A DNA stretch of 64,000 bases from assembly GCA_023101725.1 (NCBI GenBank), contig JALJCO010001057.1, forward strand, positions 248,001-312,000. The letters are read 5' to 3'. The notes beneath the pieces were generated by a model. That model ran no database searches. It saw only the letters and a program-made list of their open reading frames with translations, and was not told the origin of the DNA. This document shows, piece after piece, positions 1-13,300 of this stretch (position 1 is its first letter; every line of letters starts with the position of its first letter). Made by a program: the position numbers and the translations under genes. This DNA is from Atherinomorus stipes (lineage: Eukaryota > Chordata > Actinopteri > Atheriniformes > Atherinidae).

Positions 1-285
1 TGACCGTGCCAGAATTTATCGGACTCAGATTGTGAAAGATGGTTCAGGGATCATCAGACATAATTTTCACACATGGATTGGCCACCACAGAGTCCAGACC
101 TGAACCCCATTGAGAATCTTTGGGATGTGCTGTGGTCAGACTCTACAATCATCATCAAGATCTTGGTGAAAAATTGATGCAACAGGATGCAAATAAATCT
201 GGTGACATTGCAGAAGCTTCTGGAAACAGCGATTGCTGCCGCAATTAAAGCTAAAGGCGGTCCAACGAAATGTTACATGTTTGAC
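1..285 (+). pseudogene. Tc1/mariner transposase 3' remnant
   Basis: The DNA contains the DWPPQSPDLNPIENLW block (third catalytic residue region of DD34E transposases) at about 74-123. The C-terminal helix region follows, frameshifted and carrying stops. The element is truncated by the window edge, so its left end is not visible. It is clearly dead. Confidence 0.75.
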
Positions 286-835
286 CTTTTTTTGTTGGCG
301 ACTTTTTTTTTGGCTGGGCAGTGTATTTCCTTCGAGCATCTTTCACAGTCCTCTGGTAGTTTCCAACAATCCCCTACAATCTGAAAGGACACTTGGAGTT
401 TGTCCTTCCATTTTCTTTCAGCTTGTCTTCACTGCCGCCTGACCACACGAGTACTTTCATCCAACCACAGCTCTGCTTTAGCTCTGGGTGGCCTATGTCT
501 CAGAGGACATAGTCTGCAACAAAGTGGGAGGAAAAGCGATCAGCAGTGGAAGGATTTATCATACGGGCCAGGCGAACAGCAGCAGGCACTGTTTGCAAAA
601 CACCATGCACAGCAATATCAAATAAAACTGGTCTATGATCAGAAAACATCATCTACCCTCATATTTGAAATACATAAACCAAAAGCTAAAACCAAGTCCA
701 ATGTGTGACCTTAAACATGTGTGGATCCAGACACAAGCTGCAACAAGTTAAAAGAATCAATAAGGTCAATAAAATCCTCCACCAGTGGTTCAGCATGAGG
801 GTGAGTGGAAAATGACATCATTCTGTGGGTGTACT

Positions 836-2136
836 ATAGATGGGTTTCCCGTGTACAAACATTTGCAGTTGCGCGCACAACCAGGGGGCAAAAAGACTGT
901 TTTGTATTGGAGTCTACGGCCAAACACGTACTCATATCATACATAAAAATGTAAAGTAACCTTACGAAACAAACGGAGATCGTTGTGTTTTAAATTATAT
1001 CGAATAAATCTGTATTTTGATGACGAATAAAAAAAATACCGACGCAGCATTGCCCTTTTATGTTTCTATTACCATTACACTAACTTGGCAAGGGAGTCAT
1101 CACCCAGAAACGGCATTTTTCTTGTTAAAACATGGATATTATTCGTGTTGGACCTCATTTGAAATTTGCCTGAAAAACCTGAGTTAGAAAGCGGCTTAAA
1201 CTTTCGTTTAGACTCTTTGTTAAAACCAAAATAGTCCACAACAATCTGCAGCCTGCAGCAGGTTCAGTTCAGCTCCGGTGTCGTCTTCACCACCTCCATA
1301 CAGGAGCAACTTTCACTAGTTTGGGATTAAACCAGGCAAAGACGACATCATCACTACGTTTGGAAAGGAGCTGATTCCAGCTGTTAGGGACTAACACGCA
1401 TTGCTGTCGGTAAGTTTCGCTGCTTGTGTAACGTTGTGCTTGATTGTGTATGAGATCATGGTAGACAGTAGACAGACTAGCTAACTGCTAACAAGCTAAC
1501 GGTAGAAACTCAAACACCATCTGATTTTCAACCCCCGTACTTCATATTAAATGTCCGGGGTTGCGTTGTTATGCCGCATGAATGTTTGTAAACGGCTCCA
1601 CAATCAGTTTATTCTTCTTTTTTATTTTCCTGTCTGAGCAGAGGATGGCTGTCACACACAGATACAGTGTTTACAGTTTACAGTGTTGTGAATAGATGTA
1701 GTGTTGTAAACTAAAATGCAGCCGATCGCAGCGGTGATGCATTCGTACCAGTGTCCCGACTAGAACACTGGAATAATTTCTGCCACCGCGGTGGTTTAAT
1801 CCTACAAAGCGACCATGGTAAAAGACTAAATAAATCATGTAGTCTGCACCTGAATAAGTTATCTGGGAGGGTTTTCTGAAGATCAGTCCTATTTTCACCA
1901 TTTTCAACTGTTCACATGCATTAATGTTTTGATTTTTGCAACTGAGCAAATACCAGGACATAAACATTATATTTCCCCGACACTTTCACGTCATATCTTG
2001 ACCTCATCTGCATTAAAAGTCGAGTCTTCTACGTAAAACACAGGTCTTCTCATAGTTCTTAATGCTTTTCCTGTGTTTTCTTTCCCCCTGGTTGCGCGCG
2101 CATCCTATCCGTGACGTTGCTCAGAAACCCATCTAT
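836..2136. mobile_element. 1.3-kb inverted-repeat DNA element, unassigned family
   Basis: The left end ATAGATGGGTTTC and the inner block GCGCACAACCAGGGGG at about 872-887 recur as reverse complement at 2083-2136 (CCCCCTGGTTGCGCGC, then GAAACCCATCTAT). No transposase ORF is visible, so this is probably a non-autonomous element. Internally, 1093-1115 resembles in inverted form the end of a TTAA-type repeat at 5862-5882. I could not define a target duplication with certainty. Confidence 0.65.
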
Positions 2137-2329
2137 TCCTTTAACTGTGACTTTACAACTCTGTATTCATAAGCTGAAACCAGGCTGAAACAGGGTGGAT
2201 TTAGGGGACCAGGTCACCATCCACATGCATCACCTTCAGGACTACAAACACAAAGGAAGTTATGGAAACACTCATTCACTCCAAATATGCACCATCAGCA
2301 AACGATTACTTCAGACATATTAAGGGCAT

Positions 2330-2572
2330 ACTGACATACAGTAATAACATGGTTATTGCTGATTAATGTATACATTATAGTAACTAATTACATAATTCAA
2401 CTTCTATCAACGCTTGAGCATTAATTAACTGCTAATTAATGTCTTAGCCAATATGATAGCTAACAGTAAGTAATAATTAAGTTACCAGTATATTATTAAA
2501 CAGTTAACTAATGCTTAACAATGCACTAACGTTGATTAAGAGGCCATTATTGTAAAGTGTTACCAAAGTTAT
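2330..2572. repeat. AT-rich dispersed repeat
   Basis: A run of related TTAACTAAT / TTAATGC motifs ends in ATTGTAAAGTGTTACC, a terminus I recognise from abundant fish MITEs. Only this end is obvious here. Confidence 0.4.
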
Positions 2573-3740
2573 TTTAAGAAGAATCTCCAAAAGTTTTTTT
2601 TTCTTTTCCAGTCATCGTTGTATGTATGATATATGACAACCACCTGCAGACCAGCTGTATAAACTCCCCTGTGACGGCCTGTCTGCAGACTGCGCATATT
2701 ACCATGTCATTTTCTCCACAGTCTGACTTTCACTAAACCCAGATAAGAGCAAGGGAGGAGACGGCGGATGTCCTGCTGTCTTATAGCGGGAGGTGTAATG
2801 GAGATGCAGACGTGCAAACCCAGTGTTGGCTGTCACGGGGGGAATTTTCTCTGTTTCAACAGTCAGAACACACCACATGAATTTATCTCTGATTATGCAC
2901 CCTGTGCACATCCCATACAGCAGATAGATGTGTGGTTGGAGGGGCTGTGTGTATATATGTGAACACATGATGGCAAATTTGGAGAAAATATAAAGGTTGG
3001 AGGAAAAGGCATTTATGAGAAATGCTTTTTTCACTCTGTTTACCTTTCACCATAATGCGTCATACATCATCAGTTCTCTGACTGAACACACTGGTTGTTT
3101 TTAAAGTCCTATCACTCGATATGTACTTAAAATATGACATCAGTCCACTTGTCATATATGATGAGGCTGCTAAACTCTTCTCTCGTAACAACTAGCAGTT
3201 GCTGACGTCCCTCTATTGAAGGTCTCTTGCTTCCTTTGTTTTCCTTTGACTGTGAAGACAAAGTGAGTCCAGCTGCTGACCTTGTGTTACCTTGCAAAGG
3301 TAGCTGGATACACGTGAGACGTGATCACGATCATGAGAGAGTCAGCGCAACAAAGCACTGACATGTCAGGTCACACCTTGCATGTCCTTTGACTCATACA
3401 GCTTTGCTGTTTTCTGACCAGAGGTGACATCAGTCTGAGCTGGAATGCTTCGTGATGATTACGGACAAACAGAAAATACTGGTTTTGAGTATTCATCAAC
3501 AGGCGGTCATCCAAATCTGAAACTAGTAACTGGTACTGGTAGACTTTTATCAATAATGCTGCAGTCGTTTCATGTCATGCATCTCTCAGATTCTTATTTA
3601 TAGATGATGAAAAAAGTAAAACTTCAAAATATGCAGCCACTGAACTCTGATCACATCCTAGTGGGCTGATGGAGAATCAGTGATTCCTTAGATTTCAGAG
3701 AACACATCACGTTAAAGTGTTGGCTACAACTCTTTCATCA
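2573..3740. other. Intergenic, nothing recognised
   Basis: No exon, transposase or structured repeat was identified. Short open frames on both strands lack family resemblance. Confidence 0.5.
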
Positions 3741-3925
3741 AGACATTAATCTCGGACTTTTACACTTTTGGTTCCTTGATAGGTGTGTCTCATTTGGAAG
3801 TCACACTTCACTTCGAAGTGCGCAGACTACGTAGGCTATGGAGTGTGCTACGTACCATAGACCGCCTTCTCCGACGCATCCTTCTGAGACTATAGGCTGC
3901 TGAAAAATGGGACCTCCTAGCCTTA
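3741..3925 (+). repeat. End fragment of an inverted-repeat element, copy of that at 16048-17015
   Basis: It shares TCGGACTTTTACACTTTTGG, GGTGTGTCTCATTTGGAAG, CTTCGAAGTGCGCAGACTAC and GTAGGCTA with 16048-16230. Only the left half is present here. Confidence 0.65.
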
Positions 3926-4089
3926 AAATATTGTTGCCATGTGGAGTTGCCAACTGTAAATGAGCATTTTCTGACATTTTATTGTACAAAAGTGATGTTT
4001 CTTTTGATCTGTGTAGAATTTTTAATCCAACCCACTGTAAGCATTTATGCAGTGAGTTGTTTTTTTACACAGTGCATGGAGCATGTACA

Positions 4090-4710
4090 GTGGATCATTA
4101 GACAAAATGAGCAACAGCAGGACAATCCTTTGACTGGGGACAACAAAAGGCCACCCCAAAATGTCCAATTTTGTCAGTAGTCATAATGTCTCTTATACGG
4201 GAACGTGCCATAGGCATGTTGGATGCAGGGATGTCCACCAGAGCAGTAGCTGCGTGGCTCAATGTCCATTATCAGACCATAGGCCGTTTAAGAATTTATT
4301 TCCAACAGACTGACACTGCTTGGCCTCTTCCTCGTGGAGTGTGACCACTCCAGCACAAGATTGCCACATCTGGCTCGTCCATCTGTGGGATCGGCTAAGA
4401 CCAACAACACACACAGCCGATAAGGCCGTTGGTCTGCACAACAGACGCATCACACCTCAGACTGCGATGCGACGCTGCTGGCAGACGCACAAGATATTGA
4501 ACAATCAAATTCCTTAACCTGACCCCTGTCACATTCAAAGGACTGTTAATCCATTACAATTGGTCATACCACAATGTTATCAATGCTGATATGAGGATTA
4601 GTAATTACTAAAATTAAAATTTGAAATTCTCTATATATTGTGTAACCCAAATGTTAATAAAACTCTTACATTTGACATGGGGCATTTATATTTTTGTTCA
4701 GTATAGTTAG
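4090..4710 (+). pseudogene. Tc1-like transposon fragment with broken transposase
   Basis: From about 4195 to 4500 the translation follows the DNA-binding part of a Tc1-type transposase (LIRERAIGMLDAGMSTRAVA, then a helix-turn-helix-like stretch), with frameshifts. The 3' end TTTATATTTTTGTTCAGTAT at 4685-4704 is the terminal repeat style of these elements. The catalytic part and the left terminal repeat are missing. Confidence 0.72.
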
Positions 4711-4914
4711 GCTGTGTCCAAATGCACACCCTAGTCCCTACATAGGACCCCACATAGGGATTATGCCATTTTGTAGGGGTGAATGAATGTCCTGAACGAC
4801 AAAAGTGGTGGACTCAAATTTAGTCACAATTCATGTTGAAAACCGGTGAGATTTGATGGTTCTTAGTCAATATAGACTAATGCTTTGACGGTAGGAGTGC
4901 TGAATGGCACAGGG

Positions 4915-5075
4915 AGGTGGACCCATTGGGCTGCACAGTGGTGTGGGGGTTAGCATCGCAGCCTCACAGCAAGAAGGTCGCTGGTAATATCGGCTGGGCA
5001 GGGGCTTGAACAGTGGGTATGCGTGGGTTCTATCTGGGTTCTCTGGCTTCCTCTCACCATCTAAATGTATGTTAG
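4915..5075 (+). repeat. Truncated tRNA-headed SINE-like repeat
   Basis: GGGCTGCACAGTGGTG, GGTTAGCA and GCCTCACAGCAAGAAGGTC match the head of the repeat at 12167-12590 in opposite orientation. The copy then degenerates. Confidence 0.6.
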
Positions 5076-5559
5076 GTAAACAGGTCTCTCTCGCAAAAGT
5101 ATACAGTATAACTGGTTCATGCGTACATATATCACTCCAGAAAAACTTAAATACAACAATGCTTTACTAAATAAATATAATCCACTGGTCCCTGGTCGAT
5201 TAGCCGACTGCTGAGCAGCAGTCTGAAGCACTGAATGGCTGAAAACACTGTTGCAGCTCTGCTGAAGCAGTGCGGCAGCTGGTCTTTTTTTTTTTTTTTT
5301 CCTCGCTGCGTCGGGGGGTGGGGGTGTCCTCCTCCTCTTTGACAACGTCCATCATTAATTGCCACTTCGTGGCAGGTAATCAGCTGATTTCAGGTGGTGC
5401 TAAAGAGAGCTTATGTTAGCAGCCAGGAGCTACCGGCTATGAGAAAAATGTCCACTTTTTTCCTTTTTAAAGAGGGAAAAATCTCAAGAGAACTGTCCAT
5501 GTTGCTGCCTTTGTTGCCTTCCGCCATATTTTCATAAATTAAACATTGCAAACTCCAAC

Positions 5560-5885
5560 TGCTGTTACTTTTCTAGCCAATTAGCAGCATCACTGGGAGT
5601 TTTTCAAAGTGCAATAATCAGTCACGGTTTTAACGAGAATTAAAATCTGAAACGGTATGACTAATCGCTGGTAATTTCATCACGGTTAACCATTTTACCG
5701 GTAATCGTTACATCCCCTGTGGAGAGCCCGCTCTTGTGACCGACTCTGGTGTGACGAGAGAGCCCACACTCAAAAACGGAGCCACTTTCACTCTCCGGAG
5801 TTCCTGGCACGTTTTAACTGAGGTCCCTTTCAAATACACGTTTTAACATGAAAAAGTGTGATTTCTGGGTGATGACTCCTTTAAG
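5560..5885. repeat. MITE fragments; the second ends at a TTAA
   Basis: 5600-5715 carries the CGGTTAACC / GGTAATCGTTACATCCC style end of a fish MITE. 5860-5883 ends TTTCTGGGTGATGACTCC followed by TTTAA, like the right end of the TTAA element at 39849-40647. Neither copy is complete. Confidence 0.4.
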
Positions 5886-6514
5886 GGTAATATAACTAAA
5901 CTGCATCAATGTGTTAGTGTCAAAGGAGCTAAAAAGATCTTATTTATCATTTAGTTATAGTATCTGAGGAGTAACATAAGTGAGATATACATGCCTGATG
6001 AGCGGTTATCTACTCGTCTAAGTAGTTTCCTTTTAGGAATCCTCCGTGTTGAAAAGCAGACATCTCTCCCCTACAAAGTAACTGGCTTCTTTATCTTATG
6101 TTCCAAAGAGTATAACTAATTGGCACAAATGCAGTATAAAACCTTTATGAGATCCTTTGGGCCTCTTCTTAGAGTAGAGGAGATTTATTAAGCCAGACAG
6201 GCAAGCGCTCCTCTCATCAGCATGCGAGCTGATATTAATACACTGACTGAGGAGCAGAGCTCATTTATCTTTCTCTCTGACTCTTGCCCACCTCTCTGCC
6301 AGTCAGTTAGTGGTGCAAGGCAGATGCAGATTGATAAGCTCAGGCTTCATGAAAGGGTGTAACAGGAAGGATGCAATGCAACCCTGAACACACCCCTCAG
6401 GGGTGATGTATCTCTGTTTCATATTCTTATAACTGTAAAGTAACAAAAAGATTAAATTTACTCATTCATTAATGCAGCTCATGCACCTGACAGGGAGTCA
6501 AACAGAAGGAAATG
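5886..6514. other. Intergenic downstream of phkb, nothing recognised
   Basis: No coding or repeat signal was recognised. Any termination region of phkb lies here. Confidence 0.45.
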
Positions 6515-7470
6515 TCGATATTTTCCACCATAGCTTTATTTTTCAAGAGATAAAAACATTTCTTTTGAACAACCAGAAACACACAAACATTCACAAACAC
6601 ACTATAACAAGGTTGGGTTGATTCATCACAGTGAAAATTCAGAGGCACACCAGTTAGTGAGCTTTTATCCATTCCTACTAAGGAATAAAAGAAATCTTTT
6701 CTATTGCTCACATTCGCCAAAACAGCAGAGTTTAAAGGGTCTTCAATCCCAGGATTTTAGATGAGCAGTAGTCATTGTCATGCAGAGCCACACTGTGCAA
6801 AACAGGCCAATCTAAAGCCATTTTTTAGTCTATTACATTCAGATAAACCCTCACAATGATTACAGCTAACAGTACCTACTGTCATAGCGCACACTGTGCA
6901 TGCATAGTAACATGGCATGATGCTCATTTAAAGGGAAAGCCACACACAAAACTCCGACATGAACACAATTTTAGGCAGAATAAAACACTAAACTGTATAA
7001 ATCAAACAATGTAAATTACATGCAGTGGTTCACTGCGGCTCTGATGCTGGACAGATTGTTTGGCAGACGGTCACAGTTTTTATGAAACATGATATAAAAA
7101 GCAGAATTAAGTGCTTTCTGTTCCAGGTGACGCGGCAATATGAGACCCACATTTCTCATGCTGACGACTTTAAATGACTATGTAACAGCTAATGGCTAAA
7201 GCTGCTGAGATTTACTGCAGGACTCGAACTGTTACATCTAAATATGCATTGTTAGTGGAGCCAGTACTGTCCTACATACCCGATAAAGCAGAACTTTTGG
7301 AACGGATCTCAGAACATAATCCATAAAAATATACATATATATCTAAACATTTTAGGACACACATAGAGGTTACTTCTGGGAACAAGAGTGAGAAATCTGA
7401 CATAGTTCTCTAAAGAGCGTTGACTGTCTACATTGCAGCTAGCAGGGATCAGAATTCATGTGTTTTTACT
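6515..7470 (-). other. phkb: phkb 3' UTR (approximate end)
   Basis: Non-coding sequence after the phkb stop. The lower limit is set by the polyadenylation signal at 6535-6540, so about 950 nt. No repeat was recognised in it, which fits a genuine UTR. The cleavage position is inferred. Confidence 0.55.
6535..6540 (-). promoter_or_regulatory. Candidate polyadenylation signal AATAAA for phkb
   Basis: TTTATT on the plus strand reads AATAAA on the minus strand. I noticed no other canonical hexamer between here and the stop codon 930 nt upstream. Confidence 0.5.
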
Positions 7471-7608
7471 CTAGCTAACAGAGCAGGGGTCGTCCTTGCA
7501 GGGCTTGACATCCCCCTGCAGCAGCTGGATCATTACAGCCTTGGTCAGGTAGCTGGAGGTGCCTCGCTTTCCTAATGGCGGTGCGTTGTAGAAGGCCTCC
7601 ATGTTATC
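7471..7608 (-). CDS. phkb: phkb terminal coding exon
   Basis: Residues 563-607 and the TAG stop ([26 protein letters not shown]). Acceptor TGTCCCAG. The final CSVS is a CaaX box (human CLIS), the site where a farnesyl group can be added to this subunit. The 3' UTR follows immediately below 7471. Confidence 0.96.
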   Translation of the reverse strand, partial: DNMEAFYNAPPLGKRGTSSYLTKAVMIQLLQGDVKPCKDDPCSVS

Positions 7609-10297
7609 CTGGGACAAACACAGCGAGGGAACGGATGATGTAAATGAAACTTCAAGCCGACCTGATCTCACAAAAATATGTGAAATGAGCACCAACAGTC
7701 TTGAGGTTCTACCCAAAGGGAAAACTTCGCTGGAAAAGTGTGAAGCCTGGAAGTAAAGTTAAAAACAGAGCAAATCCCCACAGACTCCCATGTTAAAAAC
7801 CCCAACTTCACAGCAGAAATAAACATGTTTACAGCCTGGTTCAAAAAACCACTTTAGGTTAATTGGTCAAGTTTACATTCATGTCAACTGTGAGGGGGGT
7901 GATTTTTTTTTTATAACTCATCCATTTTGATGTTATTTAATCTTGAAACAACACATAATTAGGTGCGTGTCCTTTTGATTTATAGTCCCTCTCCTCAGGT
8001 GGCAGACCAGAAGCCGATTGTAGCCGTGCAGGCTAACAGTTAGCTCTCTGCTTGCTCCCAGGAAGGCTTCAGCACAACGGTGCAAGTCTGAGCGTGTCGT
8101 AATTTGAAGCAGAGAAGTTTGTGTCTGGGCCCCAAAATCTTCACCACTGACTTAACGTTCCTTAACTTTACGTGTCAGTGGCACGTAATTTGAAGCAGTT
8201 ACATGTCAGGGACACATACAGTAAATGAGTGATAGAACCTCAAGACTCTTCGTGCTCATTTTACATATTTTTGTGAGATCAGGTTGGTTCAAGCGTGGCA
8301 GGTGGCAGACGTCTGTGTTCACTGGAGAAATTACGGGGCATTTTACCTGCTTCTCTATTCCCTCAAAGCGGCTACGATCTCTCTGGAAATCGTTAAAGGC
8401 TTCCTTCACCAGACCGTCCAGATCCACCTTATCCCCGAACTCCAGCTCTGGGTTTCTCTCCAGCACTATGGATACCACCATCAGCAGCTAACAGAGTTTG
8501 ACAGAGAAATTATCAAAAGGAATCTTTAAAAACTCATTTTAATCCAAACAGATTAGCAATGCTAACCACATGAACTCCATTTATTCAGTTTCTGTCTGCC
8601 CGGAGAGCGGGCCTGCATACCTCTACGATGATTTGTCTGTACTCGGGGAGGACAATGTTCTTCAGCATGTCCTCCACCAGCAGGGAGAAGTTCATCTCAT
8701 ACATGGTCATGTCAGACAGAGTAGGCTGCTGTAAAGGTGGGAAGAACAAAGGAAAAAGTAAGCATGTCATTTAAGATTAACAGAAGTATGTGAGTCAGTA
8801 ATAGTAAAACGAGTGCAGTTGAAAGTTTTAATCACGGTCAATCTTAGATCTGGGAAGTCAATCGCAGTCTGTTCAGCTTTTTCCAATAGAAGGAAAGCTG
8901 CTCTGTTCAGTGGGATTAAAATTCTACCCATACAAAGTTTTTAACATGTCCTGCTACGGCATTTTAAAGCAAACAAGCAGCTACTGTCATAACGGGTGAC
9001 ACAGTCAGTCCTGTGCTTACTTCACTTTATTACTTTATCACAGCTCCATAGCAGAGTGAGAAAAAACAAATAATAAAGAACAAAATAAACAATGTTCCTA
9101 ATTTACATAAAGATTAGATTCCATCAACTAGAATACAAGTTATACCTGCCAGCTTCCCCCATCTTCCTGATCATATTAAAGGACAGCAACTGTATATTAT
9201 GTAACACAATCCTGGGTGTGTGTGCAAAAAACCCAAACAAAAAACCCAAAGAAATATCAGTGATTGTATAATTAATTTTTAATAAAATAGTTTTACAAGT
9301 TGATGAGAAAAAGTTTCATGTTGTGTGTAAGGAAGATGGATAAGCTGAAGGAGTTGAAGGCTGGTGTTTGGTGCTGGGAGAATAAATGATCTTTGGATTC
9401 TGATTATGAATTACCACAGGGTTGTTGTGATCATAGAGGAAAATGTTTTTAAATGAGATAAAAGTCAGAGATTCAGGATATTCTGTGGTAACATGAATCT
9501 GCAGCTTTGTAGGTTTGAGATGATGGTCAACACATTTTCAGGGAGATCTCAATATTTTGTTTCAGTCTCTTTAACAATGTACTCGTTAGGGGTGTGACAA
9601 AATATCTATAGACTGAAATATGATATTTTATGTTGCAATGTCAAATTGATATTAAAAAAAATCCACTGTATTGATATCTTTTACAGCTGAAAGCGAGATT
9701 TAATCTATTATGAAATCTTGTAATATTTTGCTGTTGTATTAGCACTGGTTCAGCAAGTAGACAAGAGCCTGCTTTAGCAGCACTGACATTTATGTGCATC
9801 TGCAGGTTTGGGTTAAACTTTACACACATTGGAAAGTACAACTTCAAATGTGCCCAGGTTTCAATAGACCACCCAGTTGTTTCAGATTATAATGCACTGA
9901 CTGAAATTTTTATTTTTCATATGTATGATTAAATGTTTTCATACACTCATATTCTACTTTGTTAATTTCACATGACTTCATGTATATTTCTACTAGTCCA
10001 GCTCAGCTATGTTAATAGTTTACAAAAGCACTTTATTTTTATTTTATTTGTTTATTTGTTCAGTTGAGTTTTCCCAAAATGAGAAATTTTTATGTTCAGG
10101 GGGACGATTGTAAATGGTTTTATTATGAGATCCAAGTGGCAAAGAAACCTGTTCAAGTTTAATAAATGGGACATGGATCAATTCAATGTCACTAATTGAC
10201 TCATTTTATTGTTTCAGTCATCCAATGTATGTTCATAGGTACAACTTTTATTTCAACCTGCATTTTACATTTCTCTCAAGTATCGCAATACATATAT

Positions 10298-10340
<43 letters not shown>

Positions 10341-13300
10341 ATATATATATATATATGTATATATATATCACAATATATCACCGAGCCACAATATCGCAAT
10401 ACTGTATCGTATCGTGACCCATGTATCCTACAGTATTATTAAGTCTTTGCCAATAGCTTACATTTTACATTACAAACATTTTTCCATACAATCCCTTATG
10501 TTTTATACATATGTTTAAATCATCATGCATAAATGTTGTCTTTCTATGTCTGAAAATGGTGGAAATGATTATTTATTTCTCATCAATTATGGTTATTTTT
10601 GTAATGATTATTGCTATTATTATTAATAATAATACTGGTAGTAGTCGTAGTGTTGTAATGATAATGACTGTTACTATTTTATAGTGATGACTGGTGTTGC
10701 TACTGTTATTATTAGTAGTACTTTAAGAAATTATAATCCTTTTACTGTTATTGGCATTTATTGTTATTGGTATTATTGATAGTATGTAATGATTTTATAG
10801 ACAGTGTTTTTTAGTTTTGTGCAGCGAATGGGTGGGATTAAATAAGCATTGTTTTCTTCCCACTCCTTGTTAAGACTTTTTTTTTGTTTTCTTATCTTTC
10901 ACCTTTTGTTCCTTGTTTGTTTTTAATTGTTGTCTTGTGTTCAAATAAAAAAATAAAAAAAGTTACCAGTTTATTAACTTCTACATGAGATATTTAGTCA
11001 AAGAATTCTGTGCAAAAACACAGAATAAATATAAGCTGTAGCTGTTAAACTGGCAACACACAACACAGTGTGCCCTTAAACCAGCATGGGCTAGAGTACT
11101 TATCCTGTGGGAGGGGAGGTGGGTACCTGTGGGAGGTGGATTCCGGCCACCACAATACCATTGGGGGTCCTTTCCAGGATCTGCCACACACGGTCATAAA
11201 AGCCCAGAGGGGTTCTGTTCAGAGAGCCATCGATCTGACGTCTGTTCAGCCAAGACCTGAGGCCAAATGATGGAGAGATTGCAGGAGAAAAATAACGATG
11301 AGTGCCGTTGTGCTTGAGGAAATTGTGTGTGAGTAAGTGTGTATTCGATCAGATGAGATAAGATAAAACTTTATTAATTCCCAAGGGGAAATTGGATTGT
11401 GGTAGCAGCCAGGTGATAAGAAGATATAAACACAGACAAAGCGGAAGATAAAATTATTAAAACAAAACAAAAAAAGATAAAACAATGAGTAAATGCATCA
11501 GATAAAGCTACAGTGTTTCCAGAGGCAGAGCTGGATGGAGGAGAAGGCGTGGAAAATGTCCATGGATGTGTGCATTTCAGAGTACCTGCCGGTGTGCTGC
11601 GGCTGCAAGACGTCCAACAGGAGCTGCTTAATGTCACCGGGGGAGAGCTGGTAGATGTCCTGGGTGGGCATATCTCCAGCTCGGATCTTCAGCTCGTGTT
11701 TCATGGCCTGAACGATCCACCTGGAGAGCATGATGTCATGCAGCACAAAATTAACCATTTGGGGTGATTAAGGAACAAATCACACCTGTTGTTTCACAAG
11801 GAAAAAGTGAACCCATCATGGCTGACGGCCATTATTCCATCCTCTGTGATGTTTCAGAGATGCACTGACAGTCGGCTGTTTTGTGCAGGATACTAGATGA
11901 ATATTTCAAAAGGAAAGCATGACTTGCTTGACGTTAGGTGGTACGTGCCTACAGTACATCGTGTCATCACACCAGTCGTTTCTCATATAATGTACCAAAA
12001 CAACTCTGCTTTGGTCACAAGTTCATGTCCCCTACAATCCATCTGCGTTAGAAAATTACCTGCTGGTTTTTGCAAAAATGAAGCACAAAATGCAAGGAAG
12101 CACACTGACTTCGGCCTGACTCGCTCTCTGTTGTTTACCTTCCTGATTTCTATGCCGGATTTTGTTAAAAAAAAATTCATTCATTAACTTATTCATTTCC
12201 TGTACCGCTTATCCAGTTCAGGGTAGCGAGGTTTGCTGGAGCCCATCCCAGCTGTTATCAGGTGAGAGGCGGGGTACACCCTGGACAGGTCACCAGTCTG
12301 TCGCAGGGCCAACACAGAGAGACAGACAACCATTCACACTCACATTCATACCTGGGGACAAGTTAGTGTCCAATTAACCTAACATGCATGTCTTTGGACG
12401 GTGGGAGGAAGCCGGAGTACCCGGAGAGAACCCACGCATACACGGGGAGAAACATGCAAACTCCACACAGGAAGGCCACCGTTGGAATTGTTCAAACCCC
12501 CCTCCCCAGCCGGGACTTGAACGAGCAACCTTCTTACTGTGAGGCTGCATGCAGTGCTATAACCACCACACCACTGTGCAGCCCTGTTTTTTTTTAAATA
12601 AAGTTGTGGTTTAAAAACCAAAAACTTTTCTGATGTCTGTTCAAAGACTGTAAAAAAAAATGGACATAGTATCCGATTACTTCTGAGGAGGGACAAGTAA
12701 AGCCAGTTGGGCGTTTCCCACTGTCACCATCTTGTCGTGTTGCATGTGTCATTACTGCTGGAAAACACTAAAATGGGTAAAGAACGGGGGAGCCATGATT
12801 GACAGCCAAGCTAACGCTAACCAAGCTAATCTAACCAGGCTATGAACATGTTTATTTCTGCTGTGAAGTTGGCCCTTTTAACATGGGAGTCTACGGAGAT
12901 TTGCTCTGTTCTGGAGCCAGCCCCTAGCGCAGGGATCACCAATTCCGGTCCTCGGGGGCCGTCATCCTGCAGGTATTAGGAGCTTCCCTGCTGCAACTCA
13001 CCTGACTCCAATCAATGGGTAATTAGCAAACACACAAGGTGTGCTGCAGCAGGGCAGCTCCTAACACATGCAGGATACCGGTAGCCTCGTGAGACCATCC
13101 TGATCTCGCGAGCTTCAGGTTTTCACTCGCAGCTCAGTTTGGCTACTTTCCATTGTAGAGAATTTGGAGCAGTTCACCAAACGAACGTCCAATCAGCGTT
13201 GGCTTTGAGGCAGGTTGAGGTATGACGCAACAGTCTAAACAACATGGTGGCTTCAGCAGATGAAACTAGCGTCAGCGTGGCTATCGCTCAAGTTTTATCG

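Noticed and set aside
8225..8529. Two plus-strand ORFs of 81-88 codons
   Set aside because: Antisense to the phkb exon at 8347-8487.
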